Assembly (NCBI RefSeq): GCF_000026185.1
Contig: NC_010694.1
Location: 3,658,001-3,722,000 of the forward strand
Source: Erwinia tasmaniensis Et1/99
GTDB lineage: Bacteria; Pseudomonadota; Gammaproteobacteria; Enterobacterales; Enterobacteriaceae
Length of the DNA stretch: 64,000 bases
Direction: 5' to 3'
Part shown: piece after piece, positions 9,648 to 17,050 of the stretch
Layout of the letters: each line of letters begins with the position of its first letter
Position numbering within the stretch: position 1 is the stretch's first letter
Notes under the pieces: model-generated
Seen by the model: only the letters and a program-made list of their open reading frames with translations
Database searches by the model: none
Told to the model about the DNA's origin: nothing
Program-made: the position numbers and the translations under genes

Positions 9648-10709
9648 ATGAACTCATTGCCACAGGAGAACGTCGGGCAGAATATTTTGCTAAAGCTTGC
9701 CACGCTGGTGGTGATCCTTGCCGGTATTAAGCTGTCCGCAGAGATTGTGGTGCCTTTTTTACTGGCGCTGTTTTTTGCCATCGTCATCAATCCACTGGTC
9801 AGCGTGCTGATCCGCCGTGGAGTTCGCCGCGGGATGGCGATTGCCCTGGTCATGGTGGTCATGCTGCTGCTACTGACGCTGGTGGGCATCATGGTGGCCG
9901 GTTCGCTACAGCAGTTCAGTGAAGTCTATCCACAGCTACAGGCGCAATCAGCACAGAAGCTCGGCACGTTGCAGCATCTCGCCGCCCGTTTTCATTTGAA
10001 TATCTCCAGTTCATCTCTGGTTCAGCGGCTTGACCCCGGCGCGATGATGGATGTGGCCACGACCATGCTGAAACAGTTTTCCGGCGTCATGACGCAGCTG
10101 GTACTGGTGATCATGACCGTGATTTTTATGCTTATCGAGGTGCATCATCTGCCGTACAAGCTGCGCTATGCGCTGATCAACCCGCAAATTCATATCGCAG
10201 GACTGCACAAGGCGCTGAAAGGCGTGACGCACTATCTGGCGTTGAAAGCGCTCATCAGTCTGATAACAGGGGTACTGGTCTGGCTGGCTCTGCTGGCGCT
10301 GGGCATCAAATTTGCCCTGCTGTGGGGCATCGTGGCCTTTGTGCTCAACTTTATCCCTAATATTGGCCCGGTGCTGGCTGGAATTCCGCCGATATTACAG
10401 GCACTGCTGCTCAACACGCCGCTGGACGCCGGGCTGGTAGCCGCACTGTTTGTTAGCATTCATATGCTGCTGGGTAATCTGCTGGAGCCCCGGATAGTAG
10501 GGCGCGGACTCGGGCTTTCGAGCCTGGTGGTGTTTTTGTCACTCATCTTCTGGGGTTGGCTGCTTGGCCCGGTCGGCATGCTGCTGTCGGTGCCGTTGAC
10601 CAGCGTAAGTAAAATCCTGATGGAAACCACGCCGGGCGGCGGCAGACTGGCCATTTTACTCGGCAACGGCCGCAGGCGGCCAGGCCGTGAGCAAAGGCTT
10701 CCCCGCTAA
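9648..10709 (+). CDS. tqsA: AI-2E family transporter, TqsA-like
   Basis: 353-residue inner-membrane protein of the AI-2E family, close to E. coli TqsA (YdgG), which has been described as exporting autoinducer-2. Two N-terminal helices (about 15-80), a soluble stretch to about 150, then several C-terminal helices are visible. Signature segments are FALLWGIVAFVLNFIPNIGPVLAGIPP and, near the C-terminus, LSLIFWGWLLGPVGMLLSVP, nearly identical to TqsA. GGAGGAG lies just before the ATG. It appears to be a single-gene unit, unrelated to the iol block. The substrate is inferred; many family members are untested. Confidence 0.8.
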   Translation: MNSLPQENVGQNILLKLATLVVILAGIKLSAEIVVPFLLALFFAIVINPLVSVLIRRGVRRGMAIALVMVVMLLLLTLVGIMVAGSLQQFSEVYPQLQAQSAQKLGTLQHLAARFHLNISSSSLVQRLDPGAMMDVATTMLKQFSGVMTQLVLVIMTVIFMLIEVHHLPYKLRYALINPQIHIAGLHKALKGVTHYLALKALISLITGVLVWLALLALGIKFALLWGIVAFVLNFIPNIGPVLAGIPPILQALLLNTPLDAGLVAALFVSIHMLLGNLLEPRIVGRGLGLSSLVVFLSLIFWGWLLGPVGMLLSVPLTSVSKILMETTPGGGRLAILLGNGRRRPGREQRLPR

Positions 10710-10739
10710 GCGGCCACCCAAACGGACCTCACGTGCGGG

Positions 10740-11069
10740 CTAATCAACGATAAACAGCTGCGCACCGCTTTCAGTCCAGGAGCGATGCGCTTCGGCATTA
10801 TCCGCCACCTGATAGCTCATGCCCGCCGAGAGGGTAAACAGGCGTCCATCATCAAGTTCCGTATGCAGTTCACCGGAGAGGCACAGCAGGATATGTCCTT
10901 TACGACACCAGTGGTCGGCAAGATAGCCGGCGCTGTAATCCACCCTCCTCACGCGCACATCTCCAAACTGCGCGGTACGCCAAAAAGCCATGCCGGTTTC
11001 GCCGGGATGCTTCGTCACCGCCAGTTCAGACCAGTTTGTGGTGCCGAAAGGGATATCACTTATTTTCAT
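10740..11069 (-). CDS. small cupin-fold protein, DHCW-motif type
   Basis: 109-residue single-domain cupin. It begins MKISDIPFGTTNWSELAVTK and contains ADHWCRKGHILLCLSGELHTEL, with the D-H-W-C motif and following histidine typical of the so-called DHCW-motif cupins, a widespread family of unknown function. The frame continues upstream for 38 codons, but the ATG at 11069 has GGAAATCC before it and matches family length. It is convergent with the TqsA-like gene. A role in metal- or small-ligand binding is likely from the fold only. Confidence 0.75.
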   Translation of the reverse strand: MKISDIPFGTTNWSELAVTKHPGETGMAFWRTAQFGDVRVRRVDYSAGYLADHWCRKGHILLCLSGELHTELDDGRLFTLSAGMSYQVADNAEAHRSWTESGAQLFIVD

Positions 11070-11328
11070 CGCCGGATTTCCATAACGGTTAAAGCACCAA
11101 TCTAAGCCATCATGATGGTGGCGGCAATCGCCCATTGGCTTCAGCCGCGACCTTGACGAGATCGGATATATTGCGATCGTCACGGGCGGTAACGCTATAC
11201 TGCTGTTAAATAATGCTCAAAATCGTTTCCGCCGCGCCACGCGGCGGGGATCATCAGTGCTTTCATAACGATTTTTTACCGCCGCCAGGGTCTATTCGTG
11301 CGCCGCCGCGCGCTCACAGGGGAACTGC

Positions 11329-12900
11329 TTGCAAACATTTGTAAAGCCTAATCATGAGCGGCTCTGGCTGGTGGTGGCCGGCCTGCTGCCGCTGCTACTT
11401 TGCCTGTTTTTTACCTTTATTGAGGCGCGTCAGACGGGGGCACGCCAGCAGGAAATGACCGCCGCCGCGCTGTTAAGCCAGGCCGAACACATCAGCGATC
11501 TCGCCTGGGATATGACCGACAGCCTGCAAACGTTCAGCAACCGGCCGTGCAAAGATATCCGCTCTCAATTGCAGAAGTTGGGCGCACTCAATCCCTATTT
11601 CCGCTCCGTCGGTCTGACCCAGGACAACACGGTATATTGCTCCTCGGCCTTTGGTGCCACCCGCGGCCCGGTAGCAGGTATGATCCGCCACGCCCTCCCT
11701 GCGCCCGGCCAATCGTGGTGGACGCTCTCTCTTGCCGGTACCTTTGGTGTTCAGGATCGTCCTGCGGTGATATTTATGCGCCAGACACCCGGCAAGACAG
11801 GAAGCTATGCCGTGGTTGACGGTCAGTATCTTATCGACCTTATGCGGGCAACGGGGCTCAAGCTTGGCTATCACATCACCATGCGGTTTGGCGGAGGCTA
11901 CCAAATTGCCAACGCCGCCCCCTTAAACCCTCAGCAGGCGAACTGGAAAACGCGCACATTTAACAGTGGTTCCAGCCATTATCCGATCGCCATCAGCATT
12001 TCCGCCCCGCGTACCGAAACGCTGCAAAACTGGCGCCAGGTGCTGCTCACCTTTATGCCGATGGCGGTGATCCTCTCGGTGCTGTTTGTTGCCGTGACCA
12101 ACAGCTGGCTGCGCCGCCGCAGCTCATACCGCGATGAACTGCGGCGGGGAATGGCATTTGGCGAGTTCTCGGTACATTATCAGCCGGTCTGTAATCTGGT
12201 AAACGGTCAGTTAGCCGGAGTCGAGGCGCTAATGCGCTGGCAGCGTTCCGACGGAAGCTGGGTACGCCCCGATATCTTTATTGCCGCAGCCGAAGCAGAA
12301 GGCATGATCGTCCAGCTGACGCGGCATCTGCTGCAACTGATCGCGAAAGATTGCGCCAGCTGGAAGGTTCCCGCCGGTTTTCATATCGGCATTAACGTGG
12401 CGGCGGACCATCTTCAGCACGAAGATTTTGTTAAAGACATTCGCGGGTTCTCACAGAACATTGCCCATCTTTTGCCGACCATTACGCTGGAACTGACGGA
12501 GCGCAGCCTGATTAGCGAAGGCGATCTGGTCGCACATAGGCTGGCTGAGCTACGCAGTGAAGGCATTCGCGTCGCGATTGATGATTTCGGTACCGGCCAC
12601 TGTTCACTGACCTATCTGCAAACCTTCCCGCTGGACTATCTGAAGATAGACAAAAGTTTTGTTAACGCCATTGAATCCGCTGATGGGGAAACACCGATCC
12701 TGGATACCATTATTCAGCTGGCACACAGGCTGGCACTCCAGGTAGTAGCGGAAGGCATAGAGACCCCGCTACAGATGGAATACCTTAAAAATCATGGTGT
12801 GGTGTTTATACAGGGCTTCTACTACGCGCGTCCTCTGTCCAGCGCTGCGCTGATGGTGTGGATAGAACAAAACCCCCCTCCTGATACCTCTCCTCTCTGA
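11329..12900 (+). CDS. CSS-motif EAL cyclic-di-GMP phosphodiesterase (TTG start)
   Basis: 523-residue inner-membrane enzyme predicted to hydrolyse cyclic di-GMP to pGpG. A transmembrane helix at about 12-30 is followed by a periplasmic CSS domain (YCSS, cysteine 104; partner cysteine 74), a second helix at about 239-258, and a cytoplasmic EAL domain. All key EAL residues are present: EAL at 299-301, N356, ELTE at 388-391, DDFGTG at 419-424, KIDK and EGIE at 475-478. In E. coli CSS-EAL proteins (PdeB, PdeC and relatives) periplasmic redox and DsbA/DsbB influence activity. The start is TTG with AGGGGAAC before it; the nearby ATG is out of frame. It is not close enough to either fimbrial operon to infer coupling. 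Confidence 0.88.
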   Translation: MQTFVKPNHERLWLVVAGLLPLLLCLFFTFIEARQTGARQQEMTAAALLSQAEHISDLAWDMTDSLQTFSNRPCKDIRSQLQKLGALNPYFRSVGLTQDNTVYCSSAFGATRGPVAGMIRHALPAPGQSWWTLSLAGTFGVQDRPAVIFMRQTPGKTGSYAVVDGQYLIDLMRATGLKLGYHITMRFGGGYQIANAAPLNPQQANWKTRTFNSGSSHYPIAISISAPRTETLQNWRQVLLTFMPMAVILSVLFVAVTNSWLRRRSSYRDELRRGMAFGEFSVHYQPVCNLVNGQLAGVEALMRWQRSDGSWVRPDIFIAAAEAEGMIVQLTRHLLQLIAKDCASWKVPAGFHIGINVAADHLQHEDFVKDIRGFSQNIAHLLPTITLELTERSLISEGDLVAHRLAELRSEGIRVAIDDFGTGHCSLTYLQTFPLDYLKIDKSFVNAIESADGETPILDTIIQLAHRLALQVVAEGIETPLQMEYLKNHGVVFIQGFYYARPLSSAALMVWIEQNPPPDTSPL

Positions 12901-12920
12901 CCTGCCATCAGAGATTTCTT
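12894..12920 (+). terminator. rho-independent terminator after the CSS-EAL gene
   Basis: TCTCTGA (12894-12900) pairs perfectly with TCAGAGA (12908-12914) over a 7-base loop, followed by TTTCTT. The hairpin overlaps the stop codon. Confidence 0.6.
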
Positions 12921-13126
12921 AGCGAAATTATGTCAGTACGCGAAGAAACGATATACTGATACCTGGCAGAGTGCGCTGCCGTACCGCATTGGCACGTCGC
13001 CAGTGCCTGACGATGGTGCATTTTGTCGTTAGTTTTATTCCCCTACATGTTCAGGCTTTAAACACGGCGCCTGAAAAATATGACGGGTTTTTAAACAGGA
13101 AAACAGATAATTACAGGGTATTTCAT

Positions 13127-14632
13127 ATGAAACTACGTAGGAAGCGTGTTAAGCCTATCGGGTTAAAGGACGTCACGATTATTGACGATGCCAGATTACG
13201 CAAGGCGATTACAGCTGCCTCATTGGGCAACGCTATGGAGTGGTTCGACTTCGGCGTTTATGGTTTTGTTGCCTATGCACTGGGGCAAGTTTTCTTTCCG
13301 GGAGCCGATCCAGGGACACAGATGATTGCCGCACTGGCAACCTTCTCCGTTCCCTTCCTGATCCGCCCATTAGGAGGTCTGTTCTTCGGATCGTTAGGGG
13401 ATAAATACGGCCGTCAGAAAATACTGTCGATGACCATTATTATCATGTCGGTCAGTACCTTCTGTATTGGTTTAATTCCGTCTTATAACTCGATCGGTAT
13501 CTGGGCACCGATCCTACTGCTGCTGTGTAAAATGGCGCAGGGCTTCTCGGTTGGCGGAGAATATACCGGGGCCTCTATTTTTGTTGCCGAATACTCGCCT
13601 GACCGCAAGCGCGGCTTTATGGGCAGCTGGCTGGACTTCGGTTCTATCGCCGGTTTCGTATTGGGTGCCGGACTGGTGGTACTGATTTCAGCCGTTATCG
13701 GAGAGGCGAGCTTCCTCGACTGGGGCTGGCGTATTCCGTTCTTCGTCGCGCTACCGCTGGGTATCATCGGGCTTTACCTGCGCCACGCGCTGGAAGAAAC
13801 CCCGGCGTTCCAGCAGCATGTTGACAAGCTGGAGCAGGGCGATCGCGAAGGACTGGCCGATGGCCCGAAGGTTTCCTTTAAAGAGATCGCGACAAAACAC
13901 TGGAAAAGCCTGTTAGCCTGTGTCGGTCTGGTGATTGCCACCAACGTGACCTACTACATGCTGCTGACCTACATGCCGAGCTACCTGTCGCATAACCTGC
14001 ATTACTCAGAAGATCATGGTGTGATGATCATCATCGCCATCATGCTGGGGATGCTGTTTGTACAGCCGGTGATGGGCCTGATGAGCGATAAATTCGGGCG
14101 TCGCCCGTTTGTCATTATCGGCAGCATCGCGCTACTGACGCTGTCAATTCCGTGCTTTATGCTGATCAACAGCGGCGTAATGGGGCTGATTTTCGCCGGC
14201 CTGCTGATACTGGCGGTGATCCTCAACAGCTTCACCGGGGTGATGGCATCAAGCCTGCCAGCCATGTTCCCAACCCACATCCGCTACAGCGCGCTGGCCA
14301 GTGCCTTTAACATCTCCGTACTGATTGCCGGCCTGACGCCGACCGCCGCTGCCTGGCTGGTAGAAGCGACCAGCAACCTGTATATGCCGGCTTACTACCT
14401 GATGGTGGTGGCAGTGATTGGCCTGGTGACCGGGATCATGATGAAGGAAACCGCTAATCTACCGCTGCGCGGTGCAACGCCTGCGGCTTCAGATATGGCG
14501 GAAGCTAAAGAGATCCTGCAAGAACATCACGATAATATCGAACAGAAAATCGAAGATATAAACGATCAGATTACCGAGCTGGAAGCGAAGCGCTCCCATC
14601 TTATTAATCAGCATCCGCGTATTAACGAATAA
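13127..14632 (+). CDS. proP: ProP osmosensing proline/glycine-betaine transporter
   Basis: 501-residue major facilitator transporter that brings in proline, glycine betaine and related osmolytes with protons under osmotic stress. The sequence is very close to E. coli ProP throughout: AITAASLGNAMEWFDFGVYG, GDKYGRQKIL, MAQGFSVGGEYTGASIF and ETPAFQQHVDKLEQGDREGL. The C-terminal tail (about 460-500) carries the heptad-rich stretch ending in QHPRINE that forms the osmosensory coiled coil in E. coli ProP. The frame is open 52 codons upstream, but the ATG at 13127 follows AGGGT and matches family length. A strong terminator follows. Confidence 0.95.
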   Translation: MKLRRKRVKPIGLKDVTIIDDARLRKAITAASLGNAMEWFDFGVYGFVAYALGQVFFPGADPGTQMIAALATFSVPFLIRPLGGLFFGSLGDKYGRQKILSMTIIIMSVSTFCIGLIPSYNSIGIWAPILLLLCKMAQGFSVGGEYTGASIFVAEYSPDRKRGFMGSWLDFGSIAGFVLGAGLVVLISAVIGEASFLDWGWRIPFFVALPLGIIGLYLRHALEETPAFQQHVDKLEQGDREGLADGPKVSFKEIATKHWKSLLACVGLVIATNVTYYMLLTYMPSYLSHNLHYSEDHGVMIIIAIMLGMLFVQPVMGLMSDKFGRRPFVIIGSIALLTLSIPCFMLINSGVMGLIFAGLLILAVILNSFTGVMASSLPAMFPTHIRYSALASAFNISVLIAGLTPTAAAWLVEATSNLYMPAYYLMVVAVIGLVTGIMMKETANLPLRGATPAASDMAEAKEILQEHHDNIEQKIEDINDQITELEAKRSHLINQHPRINE

Positions 14633-14641
14633 CCTCTCTGA

Positions 14642-14669
14642 AGGGGCACGGCACAACGTGCCCCTGTTT
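14642..14669 (+). terminator. rho-independent terminator of proP
   Basis: AGGGGCACG (14642-14650) pairs perfectly with CGTGCCCCT (14657-14665) over a GCACAA loop and is followed by GTTTATT. Confidence 0.75.
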
Positions 14670-15573
14670 ATTCCCACCCCACGCATTGTCAGCGTCTGCA
14701 CTCCCTGCAATAAATTAGGGTGATTAAGTTTCGCAAATAACACAGCCGCCGGCGGCGATGTGAATATCATACGGCCATTCCTGCTATGCTTGATACGGCA
14801 GATTTTTTTCGTTATTAACCATAGCGACCTGCATTCCGCATGGCGTGAGCCTCACTGCCTGCCTCCATCAACGGATACGATAATAACGCTGGTTAATAGT
14901 TTTTTTGTCGTATGGACAGTTATATATAAAGTCCTGATGCTTGATATGACTAAGCCGTTTACCTCTCAAACCGCCCTGCCGTTACCAAGAAAAATCTCTA
15001 AATAGATATACAGGGATCCCCCCCCATCTCCCGATGCTTTTATTTTCTCTTTTTTTCTCTATACAATCTCACAAATTGCGCAAGCATAATCACACAAATC
15101 ATTGATATAAATCATATTAAATGTCTTTTTCAATAAAAGAGATAAACTTAAAAATTTGAAGTTCCCCGATTGATCAATCCGCTCTAGAATCCCCTTCCAA
15201 TTTTAAACGACAGTGCTTTTGAAATGTCCTCATAGTGGAAAAAAACGTCCAGAAAGGATATTCACATGAAAATAAAAATCGTTAAAACGGAACAACAGAC
15301 AACGGATATCGCTTCCCGTTGACGCACGCTAAGTCAAACCGCCCGTTATGATTGTAAATTTAAAATGACGTTTACCATGTAGAACGGTGTGGTTGAAATA
15401 TAAATGCAACATCACATTCGCTACTCACCATGCTGCATTCCACTGGCAAGCGGGTCCGTATAACTACTTAAAATATAGTTTTTATCGCAGCTTATTCGCT
15501 ACGGTAAATTTGGTAATCAGCTAATACTGGCTGATTTGTTTGGAAAACACTACGTAAAAATAAAGGAAATATC
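14670..15573. other. AT-rich region upstream of fimbrial operon 1
   Basis: About 900 bases between proP and the first pilin gene. From about 15000 onward it is strongly AT-rich with A- and T-tracts, the kind of DNA often bound by H-NS. An open frame at 14760-15005 has no recognisable domain and no good start site and is not called. An 18-codon frame at 15266-15322 is listed separately. The fimbrial promoter is probably within the last 300 bases, but no box pair stands out. Confidence 0.5.
15266..15322 (+). CDS. possible 18-codon leader peptide upstream of fimbrial operon 1
   Basis: An ATG at 15266 is preceded by AGAAAGGAT at ideal spacing and opens 18 codons: MKIKIVKTEQQTTDIASR, then TGA. 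It ends 251 bases before the pilin start. A leader peptide or the relic of a longer gene are both possible; no function is recognised. Confidence 0.25.
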   Translation: MKIKIVKTEQQTTDIASR

Positions 15574-16176
15574 ATGGGGAAAAGTCATTTCATGCTGGCT
15601 TCATTAGTTTCATTACTGACTATGAGTGCCTTACCCTTTTACGCGAAGGCAGATCCGGCTGCCCCCAAAAAAGTGACCGTGGACGGTGGAAAGATCCAGT
15701 TTACCGGTTCGGTGGTCTCTGCACCTTGTGTGGTCGATAACGATACCGACTCACAGATGGTCAACCTGGGGCAGATTGCCGTGAACTCACTCGGGAAAAA
15801 AGGGAGCACAGGATCACCCGTCGGTTTTAATATCAAGCTGACAGGCTGCGATCTGACCCCTCCCGGCGCAAACCCGACGGAAACGGCAAATTATACCAAG
15901 GCCTCAATTGTCTTTAATGGTGTGCCAGCGGGGGATGATTCCACACTATCGTTGAACGCAAACGGTAGCGGGGAGTCCGTGGCGAAAAACGTGGGTATTC
16001 AAATCAGCCAAAATAACGTACCGGTGAAAATCAATGGTACGACCGCGACGAGTTCCAACAATCTGCATGTCGGGAGCAATCTTATCCCATTTGCGGCGAC
16101 TTACGTCGCAACGGGTGATGCAGTGGTAGCCGGCTCCGCCAATGCCGTAGTCAATTTCAGCGTTAACTACGAGTAA
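15574..16176 (+). CDS. type 1-like major fimbrial subunit (fimbrial operon 1)
   Basis: 200-residue secreted pilin. A Sec signal peptide covers about residues 1-26 (SALPFYAKA then DPAAP). The mature part has the N-terminal strand KIQFTGSVVSAPCVVDND used in donor-strand exchange, two cysteines (APCVVD and LTGCDL) for the conserved disulfide, and the closing beta-strand NAVVNFSVNYE typical of FimA-like pilins. AAAGGAAATATC precedes the ATG. As the first gene, followed by a hairpin, it is the likely shaft subunit. The four genes downstream complete a chaperone-usher system. Confidence 0.88.
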   Translation: MGKSHFMLASLVSLLTMSALPFYAKADPAAPKKVTVDGGKIQFTGSVVSAPCVVDNDTDSQMVNLGQIAVNSLGKKGSTGSPVGFNIKLTGCDLTPPGANPTETANYTKASIVFNGVPAGDDSTLSLNANGSGESVAKNVGIQISQNNVPVKINGTTATSSNNLHVGSNLIPFAATYVATGDAVVAGSANAVVNFSVNYE

Positions 16177-16210
16177 TCTCAACGGGCACCCTCTGACGTC
16201 ACGTTCTGCT

Positions 16211-16233
16211 GTGCATGCCGGTCAGGCATGCAC
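16211..16233 (+). terminator. hairpin between pilin and chaperone genes
   Basis: GTGCATGCC (16211-16219) pairs perfectly with GGCATGCAC (16225-16233), followed by CTCTTTATA. Such hairpins after a major pilin gene commonly attenuate transcription or protect the pilin mRNA, giving an excess of shaft subunit over chaperone and usher. Confidence 0.55.
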
Positions 16234-16267
16234 CTCTTTATACATAAAAATTTTAAAAGGTTAGGAT

Positions 16268-16969
16268 ATGTATTTTATTTCAATGCGAAATATTTTTTGC
16301 TGGGGTATCACATTTTTCGTCTTATTCATGTCGCATTCATCATTGGCGGGGGGAATAACGCTTGCCGGTACGCGCGTGATTTATCCTGAACAAAGTAAGC
16401 AGGTCACCCTGTCGCTGCGTAATACCTCTGATAAATCCAGCTTTCTCGTCCAGTCTTGGGTTGAAAATGCAAATGGTGAAAAAAACCATGATTTTGTGGT
16501 TGCTCCGCCACTCTACGTTAGCGGCCCGAATAACGAGAATACTCTGCGCCTGATCTATAACGGGGCTGCTCGAAATAAAGAGCAAGAAACGCTTTACTAT
16601 TTCAACGTTAAGTCCATCCCATCGGTTGATAAGTCGAAGATTTCTGGCCAAAACGTATTGATGCTGGCAGCAATAACGCGCGTTAAGCTGTTCTATCGCC
16701 CATCAGGCCTGGCGTTCCTTCCCGCCCAAGCCCCGGAAAAAATGCGCTTTCAGCGCACGGGCAGTGGGATAACCATCGAAAATCCAACACCTTATTACCT
16801 GACGCTGGCGCAGATAACCGTTGGCGGCCAGAAACTCGATGACAGGATGATTGCGCCTTACGCCAGTGAAAATATCGCCTTAAAAAAACTGAGCAATAAT
16901 GAAGTTAAGTTCAGAACGATTAATGACTTTGGCGCAGTCACGCCAGAAATGAAGGCCCAGCTACGGTAA
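16268..16969 (+). CDS. periplasmic fimbrial chaperone (fimbrial operon 1)
   Basis: 233-residue PapD/FimC-like chaperone. The signal peptide (about 1-27) ends in SHSSLA before GGITLAGTRVIYPE. The G1 and F1 strand region is clear: TRVIYPEQSKQVTLSLRNTS, SFLVQSWVENANG, and ITRVKLFYRPSGL, with the conserved arginine and lysine that anchor the subunit C-terminus. It folds pilins in the periplasm and delivers them to the usher. AAAGGTTAGGAT stands before the ATG; a second in-frame ATG six codons on is possible. Confidence 0.92.
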   Translation: MYFISMRNIFCWGITFFVLFMSHSSLAGGITLAGTRVIYPEQSKQVTLSLRNTSDKSSFLVQSWVENANGEKNHDFVVAPPLYVSGPNNENTLRLIYNGAARNKEQETLYYFNVKSIPSVDKSKISGQNVLMLAAITRVKLFYRPSGLAFLPAQAPEKMRFQRTGSGITIENPTPYYLTLAQITVGGQKLDDRMIAPYASENIALKKLSNNEVKFRTINDFGAVTPEMKAQLR

Positions 16970-17050
16970 TAATAATGTGATTGCCAATTTGATTAAGGTT
17001 AAACCCGCAGGGTGTAAGCGTTATTGGGCCGATAACGCCCAAGCGAATAT

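Noticed and set aside
14760..15005. 81-codon open frame between proP and the fimbrial operon
   Set aside because: No good ribosome-binding site, odd composition and no domain. Chance frame in AT-rich DNA.
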